A DNA stretch of 64,000 bases from Mesonia profundi (GCF_031085155.1 NZ_JAVHUL010000015.1:3371-67370); one strand, 5' to 3'; counted from the stretch's first letter, positions 26,006 through 35,747 are shown. Made by a program: numbers and translations. The notes: generated by a model not told the origin, from the letters alone.

Positions 26006-26695
26006 ATGAATCATAAAAAAGTAATTATCACCGGTACCAGTAGAGGAATAGGCTTTGAGTTGGCGCAAATTTTAGCCGATGAAGGGCATCAGGTATTAGC
26101 GCTTTCGCGGAATCATACTCCGATTAAAAACCTAAAACATCCTAATATTCATAGTTTTTCATTCAATCTAAATGAGGAAAACGACTTAGATCAACTGGAT
26201 AAATTTGTGAATGAACAGTGGCAAGGCAGTGTGGATATTTTGATTCACAATGCCGGAAGCATCATCAATAAACCCTTCGCAGAGATTACAGCACAAGAGT
26301 TAATGAGTGTTTACCAAACCAATGTTTTTGGAGTTTTTCAGTTGAATCAGCGTTTGATGGGTAAAATGCCTAAAGAAGGTCATGTCGTGACTATAAGCAG
26401 TATGGGAGGCGTACAAGGAAGTATGAAGTTTCCTGGTTTAACGGCGTACAGTTCTAGTAAATCTGCAGTGATAAATTTAACCGAAATTCTGGCAGAAGAA
26501 TATAAAGAAACCGGACCTAGTTTTAACGTCTTGGCGCTTGGAGCGGTACAAACCGAAATGTTAGAAGAAGCATTTCCTGGGTATGAAGCGCCCAACTCCG
26601 CTCACGAAATGGCCCAATACATCGCCGATTTTTCCTTAACCGGGAATAAGTTTTATAATGGGAAAATGCTTCAGGTTTCTAAGTCGACGCCATAA
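26006..26695 (+). CDS. Short-chain dehydrogenase/reductase
   Basis: A 229-residue NAD(P)-binding Rossmann oxidoreductase. TGTSRGIG (9-16) binds the cofactor, NAGS follows near residue 87, and the catalytic Ser (SSMGG) and YSSSK (Tyr and Lys) complete the active site. The substrate is not evident. It sits 5 bp after the M28 peptidase and 9 bp before the SprT-like gene, so it is probably in one transcript with them. Confidence 0.9.
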   Translation: MNHKKVIITGTSRGIGFELAQILADEGHQVLALSRNHTPIKNLKHPNIHSFSFNLNEENDLDQLDKFVNEQWQGSVDILIHNAGSIINKPFAEITAQELMSVYQTNVFGVFQLNQRLMGKMPKEGHVVTISSMGGVQGSMKFPGLTAYSSSKSAVINLTEILAEEYKETGPSFNVLALGAVQTEMLEEAFPGYEAPNSAHEMAQYIADFSLTGNKFYNGKMLQVSKSTP

Positions 26696-26704
26696 GTATA
26701 AAGT

Positions 26705-27301
26705 ATGCAACAGGTTTTAGCAAAATACCTTCCAGAGAGAGCCGTACAACCATTGTTTCAGCTCATAGAGCGTCATGCGATTCATTTGAAAATTGTGAAT
26801 GAACGAAAAACGCGGCATGGAGATTATAGGCAAACGGGAAAAACCCATCAGATTACCATTAATGCCAATTTAAATAAATATAGGTTTTTAATTACGCTGG
26901 TTCATGAAATAGCCCATTTGGTGGCTTTTCAGAAATACGGTAGGTACATCAAACCTCACGGTCGGGAATGGAAACATACGTTTCAGCAATTGATGTTGCC
27001 GTTTATCAATCCGGCTATATTTCCGTCAAGGTTATTACCACTGTTGGCAAGACATTTTAAAAATCCGACGGCAAGCAGTGATACCGATGCCGTATTATCT
27101 GTGGCACTAAAAGAATATGACCCGGCTACTGATAAAAATTATATCTTTGAAATCCCCACAGGGAGTACGTTTAGAATTCCCAATGGGAGAATATTCAAAA
27201 AAGGAAAAAAGAGGGTAAAACGCTATGAGTGTTTAGAAATGGAATCGGGGAAAGTGTATATCTTTCAGCCCAACGCCCAAGTAGAGTTAATAAAAGTTTG
27301 A
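26705..27301 (+). CDS. SprT-like zinc metalloprotein
   Basis: A 198-residue protein with the SprT/Spartan-type motif VHEIAHL (His67, Glu68, His71) and a third likely zinc ligand in HGREWKH (85-91). Proteins of this class are related to DNA-protein crosslink proteases, but the role of bacterial members is unproven. The C-terminal third (about 130-198) is a basic beta-rich tail with KKGKKRVKRYECLE. It is cytoplasmic with no signal peptide. The stop lies 5 bp before the next ATG. Confidence 0.85.
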   Translation: MQQVLAKYLPERAVQPLFQLIERHAIHLKIVNERKTRHGDYRQTGKTHQITINANLNKYRFLITLVHEIAHLVAFQKYGRYIKPHGREWKHTFQQLMLPFINPAIFPSRLLPLLARHFKNPTASSDTDAVLSVALKEYDPATDKNYIFEIPTGSTFRIPNGRIFKKGKKRVKRYECLEMESGKVYIFQPNAQVELIKV

Positions 27302-27306
27302 AGTTG

Positions 27307-28392
27307 ATGGAACATAAAAATTATTATGCCGTATTGATGGCAGGAGGGGTAGGCTCACGTTTTTGGCCGTTAAGTAAAAAAGCATATCCAAAACAATTTC
27401 ATGACATGTTGGGAACTGGGGAGACGCTTATTCAAAAGACTTTTTCTAGGTTAGAGCAATTAATTCCTGCAGAAAATATTTATATTCTTACCAACGAACT
27501 TTATGAAGATTTAGTCAAAGAACAATTGCCTAAAGTGGAAGATCGACAAATTGTGTTGGAGCCTTCTATGAATAATACGGCGCCTTGTATTTTGCTTTCT
27601 TCTTTAAAAATACAAAAAGAAAATCCAGAAGCCTTGATGATTGTGGCGCCTTCAGACCATTGGATTGAAGATGAAGCTGCCTTTATAGAAAACGTACAAG
27701 CTTCTTTTGATGCTTGCCAGCGAGATCGTGAGTTATTGATGACCTTGGGGATAGAGCCTAGCTTTCCGCACACGGGATATGGTTATATTCAATATGAAGA
27801 ACAGGATCAAACGGCCATAAAAAAAGTAATCAATTTCACGGAAAAACCAGACTACGCTACCGCAAAAACATTTTTGAAGGAAGGGAATTATGTATGGAAT
27901 GCGGGAATCTTTATTTGGAGTGCAAAAGCGATTCTTTCTGCATTTGAAACTCATTTGCCAGAAATGTATTCGCTTTTCTCAGCAGGAAAGAAGGATTATA
28001 ATACGGAATCAGAGAAAGCTTTTATTGAAAAAAATTATTCAAAATCTGAAAATATTTCTATAGATTATGGGATCATGGAGAAGTCTGAAAAGGTTTCTGT
28101 GTTACCCGCTAAGTTCGATTGGAACGATTTAGGATCTTGGGGATCTCTTTACGATAAGCTAGAAAAAGACGAAAAAGACAACGTTGTCGTTAACGCGAGA
28201 TCGTATATGGAGAATGCTTCGGGCAACATCGTGAGAACGACGAAAGGAAAAACTGTAGTGCTAAAAGATTTAAATGAGTATATTGTCGTAGAAAATGAAG
28301 AGGTTTTGCTGATTTGTCCTAAGAGCGATGAACAAGAAATTAAAAGTTTAAGAAATTCCGTAAAGGAAAAATTTGGAGAAGAACTTATCTAA
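27307..28392 (+). CDS. manC: Mannose-1-phosphate guanylyltransferase
   Basis: A 361-residue nucleotidyltransferase that makes GDP-mannose from mannose-1-phosphate and GTP for glycan and polysaccharide synthesis. It has LMAGGVGSRFWPLS and KKAYPKQF near the start, EPSMNNTAPCI near 82 and a FTEKPDYATA block near 180. It lacks the C-terminal phosphomannose isomerase domain of the bifunctional form. An upstream GTG at 27229 is in frame but lies inside sprT-like coding sequence, so I take the ATG at 27307. Confidence 0.92.
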   Translation: MEHKNYYAVLMAGGVGSRFWPLSKKAYPKQFHDMLGTGETLIQKTFSRLEQLIPAENIYILTNELYEDLVKEQLPKVEDRQIVLEPSMNNTAPCILLSSLKIQKENPEALMIVAPSDHWIEDEAAFIENVQASFDACQRDRELLMTLGIEPSFPHTGYGYIQYEEQDQTAIKKVINFTEKPDYATAKTFLKEGNYVWNAGIFIWSAKAILSAFETHLPEMYSLFSAGKKDYNTESEKAFIEKNYSKSENISIDYGIMEKSEKVSVLPAKFDWNDLGSWGSLYDKLEKDEKDNVVVNARSYMENASGNIVRTTKGKTVVLKDLNEYIVVENEEVLLICPKSDEQEIKSLRNSVKEKFGEELI

Positions 28393-28400
28393 GATATCCA

Positions 28401-29876
28401 TTGGAAGAGAACCATACACATAGCCCAACGCCTGAGGAAACGCAGGGAGAAATCGTTAAAAAAGATTTAAAGGGAACTTTTGCTAGTCTAAAGCAGTTTT
28501 TAAAAGAGCTTTTAGATATTCGAAACGATACCGATAGAGATTCTACGATTGAAGCGGTTAAAAAAGACATTACCTTTAAAGGCCATAACGCCTGGATTCT
28601 TGTATTTTCTATTTTCGTAGCTTCTATTGGTCTTAATGTGGGCAGTACGGCGGTGGTGATTGGAGCGATGTTAATCTCTCCCTTAATGGGTCCGATTGTA
28701 GGAATGGGGCTCTCTGTGGCGATTAATGACGTAGATATGCTTAAGCGCTCTTTGATTAATTTGGGAGTGATGTTGGTGCTGAGTGTGCTTACCGCATTTT
28801 TATACTTTTTAATTTCACCCTTAAACGGAAGTAATGCCGAACTAGAAGCCAGAACTTATCCTACGATTTTAGATGTATTGGTAGCTATTTTTGGGGGATT
28901 GGCCTTGATTGTTGCCAAAACCAAAAAAGGAACCATTGCGAGTGTTATTTTTGGAGTGGCGATTGCTACCGCCTTAATGCCTCCCTTGTGTACCGTGGGT
29001 TACGGATTGGCTCAAGGAAGCTGGTCTGATGCAGGAGGAGCACTTTACTTATTCTCTATTAATGCCACCTTTATTGCGCTTTCCACCTTTGTAGTGTCCA
29101 AGTTATTGGGCTTTCCTTTGGTGAAATACGCCAATTCTAAACGAAGAAGATTTATTGCACAAATGGCTTCGGCGATTGCAATTATTGTGATGATTCCTAG
29201 TATTTATTTATTTTACAATATGCTGAAGGAGTCTTACTTTAAGCAAGATGCTCAAAAATTTGTTCAGGAAGAGTTGATGATTTATAAAGAATCTTTTCTT
29301 CAGAAGAATTCGACGATTGCTACCTATGATGGCGGTAGGGATCCTAAAATTGAAGTTTCCTTTCTAGGAAAGGAAATCCCTAACTCTATTATTGGTTTAT
29401 GGCGCGAAAAGATGAAAAGGTATCCTAATTTAAATAATACTTCTTTGATCATTCTACAAAACGAGCGCACCGAATCTTACGATCAAGTGGAGTATATGAA
29501 AGAGTTTAAGCGTCGGGATTCCTTGAGTATTCTCAATAAAGACGAGCGCATTGCCTACTTAGAAAAAGAGGTCACGAACTTGGCTAGATTTAAGCGAAAT
29601 GAGATACCTTTTGAAAGAATAAGTAGGGAGGTGCAATTGAATTATGAGGATATTCGTGGTTTTGGATTTGCACAAACCGTGATATCAGACTTTAAAACAA
29701 TTGATACCATTCCAGAATTTAATGTGATTTGGAATGATAGTATTCCCAAGGAGAAGCGTATAAAAGACGAAGAGAAATTAAAAAACTGGCTTCAGTTTAA
29801 ACTGAATGTGGATACTTTGTTGATACATTCAAGACTTCAGAAAACAGAAAAGAAACCTGCGAAGAAGAAGGCTTAA
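28401..29876 (+). CDS. DUF389 membrane protein
   Basis: A 491-residue inner-membrane protein with the DUF389 core: VASIGLNVGSTAVVIGAMLISPLMGPIVG near residue 72 and about six membrane helices between 65 and 280, followed by a soluble C-terminal part of about 200 residues. The function of DUF389 is not established. No ATG is available near the start, and TTG at 28401, 9 bp after the manC stop, is the best start. The 3' end overlaps the 3' end of mlaF by 4 bp on the opposite strand. Confidence 0.85.
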   Translation: MEENHTHSPTPEETQGEIVKKDLKGTFASLKQFLKELLDIRNDTDRDSTIEAVKKDITFKGHNAWILVFSIFVASIGLNVGSTAVVIGAMLISPLMGPIVGMGLSVAINDVDMLKRSLINLGVMLVLSVLTAFLYFLISPLNGSNAELEARTYPTILDVLVAIFGGLALIVAKTKKGTIASVIFGVAIATALMPPLCTVGYGLAQGSWSDAGGALYLFSINATFIALSTFVVSKLLGFPLVKYANSKRRRFIAQMASAIAIIVMIPSIYLFYNMLKESYFKQDAQKFVQEELMIYKESFLQKNSTIATYDGGRDPKIEVSFLGKEIPNSIIGLWREKMKRYPNLNNTSLIILQNERTESYDQVEYMKEFKRRDSLSILNKDERIAYLEKEVTNLARFKRNEIPFERISREVQLNYEDIRGFGFAQTVISDFKTIDTIPEFNVIWNDSIPKEKRIKDEEKLKNWLQFKLNVDTLLIHSRLQKTEKKPAKKKA

Positions 29877-30637
29877 ATTCCTTTTAACTGAACCTCTCTA
29901 ACTTTTTTAAATAAATCTGAAGAATAAACGAAATTACTTAGAGATTCACTTTCGGTCTTGTAGATGATGTCTTTGTTTCCTTGCCATTCCAACCTTCCAT
30001 CTTTTAAGAAGATGATATTTTCACCAATTTCTAACACCGAGTTCATATCGTGCGTATTGATCACGGTGGTGATGTCGTATTCTTTGGTGATTTCTTGAAT
30101 CAAGTTATCAATAAGAATAGCGGTTCTAGGATCTAATCCCGAGTTAGGTTCATCGCAAAATAAATATTTAGGCTGGTTGACAATGGCTCTGGCAATAGAA
30201 ACCCTTTTTTGCATCCCCCCACTAATCTCTGAAGGGAATTTTTTATCTACATTGAGTAGGTCCACGCGATCAAGTACTTTTCTAACTCGGTCTAAACGTT
30301 GACTTTTAGTTTGTTTGGTAAACATTTTTAGCGGAAACATGACATTTTCGGCAACGGTCATAGAATCAAACAAGGCACCTCCTTGAAAAACCATTCCCAT
30401 ATTCTTTCTCAGTTCCCGTTGCTCTTCTTTGTCTAAAGTAGCGTAAGCTTTCCCATCATATTCTATAGATCCTTCTGTAGGCGTTATCAATCCGAGTAAA
30501 CACTTTAGGAATACCGTTTTTCCGGCACCAGATTGTCCTATGATAAGGTTGGTTTTTCCTTTCTCAAATTCGGTATCGATTCCTTTTAAAATCTCTTCCC
30601 CGCTAAAGCTTTTATGTAAATTCTTTACTTTAATCAT
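29873..30637 (-). CDS. mlaF: Mla-type lipid ABC transporter, ATP-binding protein
   Basis: A 254-residue ATPase of the lipid transport system that maintains outer-membrane asymmetry. Walker A is GQSGAGKT (34-41), the signature is SGGMQKR near 141 and Walker B is YLFCDEP. It overlaps the start of mlaE by 1 bp, and mlaE is upstream on the same strand, so they form an operon. The MCE-domain substrate-binding component (MlaD) is not adjacent. Convergent overlap with the DUF389 gene leaves no room for a terminator between them. Confidence 0.93.
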   Translation of the reverse strand: MIKVKNLHKSFSGEEILKGIDTEFEKGKTNLIIGQSGAGKTVFLKCLLGLITPTEGSIEYDGKAYATLDKEEQRELRKNMGMVFQGGALFDSMTVAENVMFPLKMFTKQTKSQRLDRVRKVLDRVDLLNVDKKFPSEISGGMQKRVSIARAIVNQPKYLFCDEPNSGLDPRTAILIDNLIQEITKEYDITTVINTHDMNSVLEIGENIIFLKDGRLEWQGNKDIIYKTESESLSNFVYSSDLFKKVREVQLKGI

Positions 30638-31374
30638 TAGCTTAATAGTAATTGAGTGAGTACGTAATTGGTGATAATCAAAATAACACTAGTCCAAACA
30701 AAAGAGGTTGTACTTGCTTGTCCTACTTCTAAAGATCCCCCCTTCATATAGTAGCCGTGGTATGAAGGGACGGTCGCCAGAATAAGGGCAAAAAAGAAAC
30801 TTTTAATAAATGCATATGCCAAGTGGAAAGGAATAAAATCACTTTGTAAGCCTTCTAAAAATTGTTCGCTAGCTACAAAACCACCCATCACACCGGCCAT
30901 ATAAGCACCTAAAAGACCTACAAAAATGGCGATGGAAATTACAAAAGGATACAAAAGCATGGCGATGATTTTAGGGAAAACCAAATAATTTAACGAATTA
31001 ATTCCCATCACTTCTAAGGCGTCAATTTGTTCGGTAACGCGCATAGTTCCGATACTGGAAGTAATGTAAGAGCCTACTTTCCCCGCCATAATAATAGAAA
31101 TAAACGTAGGAGCAAATTCTAGAATAATAGATTGCCTTGCGGTAAACCCAATTAAACTTTTAGGAATTAAAGGGTTGTTGAGGTTTAAGGCAGTTTGAAT
31201 GGTTACTACTCCCCCAATAAAGAAGGAAATAAATACCACAATTCCCATAGAATTGATGATGAGGTCATCAATTTCCTTAAAGATGAGTGTTTTAAGCACA
31301 GAACCTTTAGTCATTCTTCTAAAGATGTCTTTCAACATGATAAAATATTCACCAATACTGTGAAGGTAACTCAT
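30637..31374 (-). CDS. mlaE: Mla-type lipid ABC transporter, permease
   Basis: A 245-residue inner-membrane permease with about five hydrophobic segments and the MlaE hallmark region EFAPTFISIIMAGKVGSYITSSIGTMRVTEQIDALEVMG near residues 90-130. It works with MlaF, with which it overlaps by 1 bp. Together they would shuttle phospholipid between inner and outer membranes. Confidence 0.93.
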   Translation of the reverse strand: MSYLHSIGEYFIMLKDIFRRMTKGSVLKTLIFKEIDDLIINSMGIVVFISFFIGGVVTIQTALNLNNPLIPKSLIGFTARQSIILEFAPTFISIIMAGKVGSYITSSIGTMRVTEQIDALEVMGINSLNYLVFPKIIAMLLYPFVISIAIFVGLLGAYMAGVMGGFVASEQFLEGLQSDFIPFHLAYAFIKSFFFALILATVPSYHGYYMKGGSLEVGQASTTSFVWTSVILIITNYVLTQLLLS

Positions 31375-31461
31375 TCGGTTATTTTTTTGTAAATCTAAAA
31401 TAGAATCACCAAAAACAAAAGCATTTAACTTACAATTAATTTTTTATCTCTTTAACATGTG

Positions 31462-31469
31462 TATTTTTG
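31462..31469 (+). promoter_or_regulatory. Probable -7 box of the phosphatase gene
   Basis: TATTTTTG, 18 bp before the ATG at 31488, fits the Bacteroidota -7 consensus. Confidence 0.5.
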
Positions 31470-31487
31470 TGCTTTTAAAGACCAATT

Positions 31488-33179
31488 ATGAAGAAGTTAA
31501 TTCTCTTACCTGCGCTGGCAGTCCTGTTTTTTCAATGTAAAACCAGTGACTTTTCTAAAGAAAACGAAACCAATCTTACCGCAAAAGATTCTATTATTCC
31601 AAATTCACTTGCTCATCAGCCCAAATTAGTGGTTGGGGTAGTGGTAGATCAAATGCGTTACGATTACCTCACCCGTTTTTGGGATCACTATGGGGAAGAC
31701 GGCTTTAAAAAATTGGTAGATGAAGGCTTTACGTGTAAAAACAATCATTACAACTATGTGCCTACCTACACCGCGCCGGGACATACTTCTATTTATACGG
31801 GAACTTCGCCTAAAAATCATGGGATTATTTCTAACTCTTGGTATGATAAGGTTTCCAAAAAGTACGTTTATTGTACTGAAGATGGGGAGCAAACCAGTGT
31901 CGGTACCGAAGATGTTGCAGGACAAATGTCTCCTTCTCGCTTGCAGGTGACGACTGTAGCAGATCAAAATCGCTTGCATACACAGTTTAAAGGGAAAACC
32001 ATTGGGATTGCTTTAAAAGACCGTAGTTCTATTTTACCTGCGGGTCATACAGCCAATGCGGCTTATTGGTTTCACGGAAAAGAGGAGGGCATATTTATTA
32101 CCAGTTCTTTTTATCGAAATGACTTACCCCAATGGGTAGAAGATTTTAATTCTTCCAATACCGTAGAGAATTATTTAAAACCTTGGAATACGCTAAAACC
32201 TATCAGCACTTATGTAGAAAGCGGACCTGATGATAATGATTTTGAACATCGCTTTCGCGGAAAAAAAACAGCCACATTTCCCTATGACTTAAAAGCTTTA
32301 AGTAAAGAAAATGACGGTTATGATATTTTAAAATCGACTCCCTACGGAAATAATATCACTACAGATTTTGCTCTTGCAGCGATTGATGGAGAGGCTTTGG
32401 GAAAAGATAACATCACCGATTTCCTAACGCTAAGCTATTCGAGTCCAGATTATATTGGTCATAGCTTTGGGGTGAACTCTAAAGAAGTACAAGATAATTA
32501 CATTCGCTTGGATCAAGATATCGCCCGACTTATTAAAAACTTGGACGAAAAAGTAGGGAAAGGAAATTATACCTTATTTCTAACCGCAGATCATGGAGCT
32601 ATTCACGTCCCGAATTATTTGAAAAGCAAAAAAATACCTGCGGGTTACTTGAGAAGTAAAACCATGCGGAAGAAGATCAAGCAATTTTTGGGGGAAGAAT
32701 ATGGTACTTTAGATTTAGTAGAACATATTTCTAACAACCAAATTTTCTTCCGTAAAGAGAGCCTGAAGGAAAAGAATATCCAAGCACAAGATTTGGCGAA
32801 CGAGTTAAAAGCTTTTCTAATTTCCCTACCTCATATTTATAAAGCCTATACGCGAAATGAAATTGAAGCGATGAGCAGCAATGATAAAATAATGAGCTAT
32901 GTTGAAAATGGTTTCCACCAACAGCGAAGTGGCGATGTGGTTTATTTATATGAGCCCGGCTATATTTCTTATTCAGAAACGGGAAGTACGCACGGGAGTC
33001 CGTTTACTTACGACACCCACGTGCCTTTAATCTTTTACGGAAATGGAATTCAAAAAGGACAAATTTTCGCAAAAACGCAAATTATAGATATCGTTCCAAC
33101 AATTTCTGCTTTATTAGGAATTGCTTTTCCTAATGCGATTACGGGAGAAGTGCTTCAGGAAGTATTGGAAGAGAAGTAA
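31488..33179 (+). CDS. Alkaline phosphatase family lipoprotein (PafA-like)
   Basis: A 563-residue exported phosphatase/phosphodiesterase. The lipobox LFFQC makes Cys17 the lipid anchor. The alkaline phosphatase fold shows a metal-binding VVVDQMRYDYL (Asp54), the probable nucleophile Thr95 in VPTYTAPGHTS, a DYIGHSFG motif near 323 and TADHGA near 360. It resembles flavobacterial PafA, which hydrolyses phosphomonoesters at the cell surface for phosphate supply. It is a single gene with a TATTTTTG box upstream. Confidence 0.9.
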   Translation: MKKLILLPALAVLFFQCKTSDFSKENETNLTAKDSIIPNSLAHQPKLVVGVVVDQMRYDYLTRFWDHYGEDGFKKLVDEGFTCKNNHYNYVPTYTAPGHTSIYTGTSPKNHGIISNSWYDKVSKKYVYCTEDGEQTSVGTEDVAGQMSPSRLQVTTVADQNRLHTQFKGKTIGIALKDRSSILPAGHTANAAYWFHGKEEGIFITSSFYRNDLPQWVEDFNSSNTVENYLKPWNTLKPISTYVESGPDDNDFEHRFRGKKTATFPYDLKALSKENDGYDILKSTPYGNNITTDFALAAIDGEALGKDNITDFLTLSYSSPDYIGHSFGVNSKEVQDNYIRLDQDIARLIKNLDEKVGKGNYTLFLTADHGAIHVPNYLKSKKIPAGYLRSKTMRKKIKQFLGEEYGTLDLVEHISNNQIFFRKESLKEKNIQAQDLANELKAFLISLPHIYKAYTRNEIEAMSSNDKIMSYVENGFHQQRSGDVVYLYEPGYISYSETGSTHGSPFTYDTHVPLIFYGNGIQKGQIFAKTQIIDIVPTISALLGIAFPNAITGEVLQEVLEEK

Positions 33180-33187
33180 GAGAAACT

Positions 33188-34036
33188 TTAAAAGAGCTTT
33201 TCTTTAATTTTCTTCCAGCGGTAAGCGCGAATCCATTTTCCTTCTTCGGAAGAAACCATAAAAGGAATTTGATTACTTTTAGCGAGAAAATAGCCTTTAA
33301 GATAATCGGTAAACAAGCGAGGTTTTTTCTTTTTTAAAGCTAATTTAAGCGAGGCAATTGCGGTGATGCTAAAACCATATCGCATACGGTAAAAAGCTTC
33401 TCCTTGCTTGTATCTAGCTTTAGCGTGGTAGGTTTCTCCTGTGGGACGTAAGTGTTTGACTTCCAAATTTTGATCTACTTCAATTTGAAAGTGGTGGTAT
33501 TTTGCCAGCAATTCATCTACAGTATCCCAACCCATCACATTTTTAAGTCCGCCAATTTTCTTAAAGCAGGTTTTGCTATAAGCTTTTAAAGCGCCTCTTA
33601 GGTGATCTTTATTGGTTAGGGATTCTATTTTCCAGCCGTTTTGATGTGGAATGCTACACACGCCGCCCGCCATTCCTAGTTCAGGATTGTTGACGAACAT
33701 GGTTTTTATACTTTCTAGGTAGTTATTGGGGAAAATTAAATCGGCATCAAATTTACAAATCACATCGTAGTTGGTGTCTAGCTTCTCCAGGCCTTTATTA
33801 AAAGCATTAATTACTTTGCTGCCCGGTAAATGTTCTTCGCTAGAGGAGGTATTAATGTAGTCTATGAAATCGTATTCTTTGGAAAAGGAAGCAATGATTT
33901 TTTCGGTGTCATCTGAAGAATGATCATTCACTAACATCAATTTTTTAGGTAAAAAAGACTGCGTCACTAATGACTGAAGCGTCTTTGCAATATACGCAGC
34001 TTCATTATGAGCGGGAATGACAATATAAATATCCAT
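33188..34036 (-). CDS. Family 2 glycosyltransferase
   Basis: A 282-residue GT-A fold transferase. The N-terminal VIPAHNEAAYI and the KFDADLIFP motif (DxD type, near residue 95) bind the nucleotide-sugar. It lacks membrane helices. The gene begins directly after the methyltransferase stop (adjacent bases) and lies in a three-gene operon with a KAS III-like gene. This suggests modification of a lipid or polyketide-like acyl product. Sugar and acceptor are unknown. Confidence 0.85.
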   Translation of the reverse strand: MDIYIVIPAHNEAAYIAKTLQSLVTQSFLPKKLMLVNDHSSDDTEKIIASFSKEYDFIDYINTSSSEEHLPGSKVINAFNKGLEKLDTNYDVICKFDADLIFPNNYLESIKTMFVNNPELGMAGGVCSIPHQNGWKIESLTNKDHLRGALKAYSKTCFKKIGGLKNVMGWDTVDELLAKYHHFQIEVDQNLEVKHLRPTGETYHAKARYKQGEAFYRMRYGFSITAIASLKLALKKKKPRLFTDYLKGYFLAKSNQIPFMVSSEEGKWIRAYRWKKIKEKLF

Positions 34037-34561
34037 TTATGATATTCTTTCGGCGTAGACCATATAGTAACGCGGCGTAATTTTCCGAAGCAAAGGTCTA
34101 ATGCCAATTTTGTTGACGGGATTGGTCCACTTTTTAGAATCGATAATCTTCCAGCCTGCTTTTTCTAATAACCAATCAAATTGCCAATCTTCAAATTCAT
34201 GGTAATGTCGATCCCAAGGATCAGTTTTACTGCGATAGGCAGGAGAGAACCATAGTCTTAGCGGAATACTAGCGACTAACTTATCGGCTTTAATTTCTCG
34301 AAGTACATTAAAAGGAGCGATGAGGTGTTCAAAAATTTCAAAGGCAGTCACCACTTCTGCAGAAGAATTTTTAACGCTAGAAAAATCTAAGTCCAAATCT
34401 TCTCCCTTGGTATTTTCTATTTGATAGTCATTTTTTTTAAGAAGCTTGGTCAAAGGGTTTTCAACACCTAGATCTAAAAGAGCTTGATCTTTAGGCACAT
34501 GTTTCTCTAAGAAGGCCAAAGTTTCTTTATAACGCTTATGCGGAAAATGTTGCTCGTACAC
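34037..34561 (-). CDS. SAM-dependent methyltransferase-like protein
   Basis: A 174-residue class I methyltransferase fold with a short motif I (LLDLGVENPLTKLL, near 27-40), VTAFEIFEHL (motif II region, near 71) and a DRHYHEFEDWQFDWLLEKAGW segment as in ubiquinone/menaquinone-type SAM methyltransferases. It has an atypical motif I without the usual GxGxG. The start is GTG at 34561. No ATG is available before the last tenth of the protein. It lies between the KAS III-like and GT2 genes with gaps of 11 and 0 bp. Confidence 0.75.
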   Translation of the reverse strand: MYEQHFPHKRYKETLAFLEKHVPKDQALLDLGVENPLTKLLKKNDYQIENTKGEDLDLDFSSVKNSSAEVVTAFEIFEHLIAPFNVLREIKADKLVASIPLRLWFSPAYRSKTDPWDRHYHEFEDWQFDWLLEKAGWKIIDSKKWTNPVNKIGIRPLLRKITPRYYMVYAERIS

Positions 34562-34572
34562 CTATTAATATC

Positions 34573-35634
34573 TTAAAATTTGTAAACAAGAGCGTTGATG
34601 TTCATTCCTGCACCAACACTGGCAAAAATAACGACATCTCCTTTTTGTATCTCTTGATTTTCCATTTTTTTCTTGGTTACTAAATCTAATAAGGTAGGTA
34701 AAGTAGCCACCGAACTATTTCCTAATTTCTGAATGGTCATAGGCATCACATGCGCTGGTGCGGGTACGTCAAATAATTGATAAAAACGATCACAAATGGC
34801 CTGATCCATTTTTTCATTCGCCTGATGAATAAATAGTTTCTTTACATCTTTAATACTATAGCCACTTTCATCTAAGCAAGCTTTCATTGCAGCGGGGACT
34901 TTAGTAAGGGCGAAGTTATATACTTTCCTCCCTTTCATTTTTATATACTTGGTAGCTAGCGAATTCCCTTTATTGAACGATTCATCGAAGTTGATAAAAT
35001 TCGATTCCGCCAAAGCGTAGGTAGCCGATTTGTTCGAAATAATACCTTGGTCTTCTTCCTCTTTATATTCAATAATGGCAGCACCGGCACCATCACTAAA
35101 AATCATGCTATCGCGGTCATGGTCATCTACTACTCTCGATAAAGTTTCGGTTCCTACCACCAGAATGCGTTTGGCCATTCCAGATTTTATAAAGGCTTTG
35201 GCATGGATCACACCTTCTAGCCAACCAGGACAACCAAAAAGCAAATCGTAACCTACACAATTAGGATTTTCAATTTTTAATTGGAACTTTACTCTTGCCG
35301 CAAGACTAGGAACCGTATCTCCTTGGGTGTTTTTGTCTTTAACATCCCCAAAATTGTGAGCTACAATAATGTAATCTAAAGTTTCTGGATCTATACGAGC
35401 ATCTTCTATGGCTTTTTGAGCCGCAATGCTCGCCATATTGGAAGCGGTCATTCCTTTTTCAAGGTATAAGCGTTCCTCAATTCCTGTAATGGCTTGAAAC
35501 TTTTTTATAATATTATCATTGGAGTTTTCGATGGCAGATCCATCTTCATTTAAGAACTGGTGCTCCAAAAAATGAGAGTTTTCTATCTTTGTTTGAGGGA
35601 TATAACTTCCTACCCCCGTAATTACTTCTGCCAT
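34573..35634 (-). CDS. 3-oxoacyl-ACP synthase III family protein
   Basis: A 353-residue thiolase-fold enzyme of the FabH type. The catalytic triad is visible: Cys135 in LLFGCPGWLE, His270 in FIHQANE and Asn306 in KLGNSSVA. Housekeeping FabH is about 330 residues with a different active-site neighbourhood, so this is probably a specialised condensing enzyme for an unusual lipid or secondary metabolite. It heads an operon with a methyltransferase and a glycosyltransferase. Confidence 0.9.
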   Translation of the reverse strand: MAEVITGVGSYIPQTKIENSHFLEHQFLNEDGSAIENSNDNIIKKFQAITGIEERLYLEKGMTASNMASIAAQKAIEDARIDPETLDYIIVAHNFGDVKDKNTQGDTVPSLAARVKFQLKIENPNCVGYDLLFGCPGWLEGVIHAKAFIKSGMAKRILVVGTETLSRVVDDHDRDSMIFSDGAGAAIIEYKEEEDQGIISNKSATYALAESNFINFDESFNKGNSLATKYIKMKGRKVYNFALTKVPAAMKACLDESGYSIKDVKKLFIHQANEKMDQAICDRFYQLFDVPAPAHVMPMTIQKLGNSSVATLPTLLDLVTKKKMENQEIQKGDVVIFASVGAGMNINALVYKF

Positions 35635-35698
35635 ATCAAATCTATAATTTTTTACAATTTAATCATTTCTTTATTTTCAAAGAAAGAATTTTAAAAAT

Positions 35699-35730
35699 AA
35701 AAAAGCCTGTAGACATATACAGGCTTTTTT
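35699..35730 (-). terminator. Intrinsic terminator of gcvP
   Basis: AAAGCCTGT and ACAGGCTTT arms around AGACATAT with A and T tracts, 18 bp after the gcvP stop. It may work in both directions. Confidence 0.9.
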
Positions 35731-35747
35731 CATAGTTGATCAAAGCC

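Noticed and set aside
27229-27306. A GTG start 26 codons upstream for manC
   Set aside because: It lies inside the SprT-like coding sequence. The ATG at 27307 begins the family's usual N-terminus.
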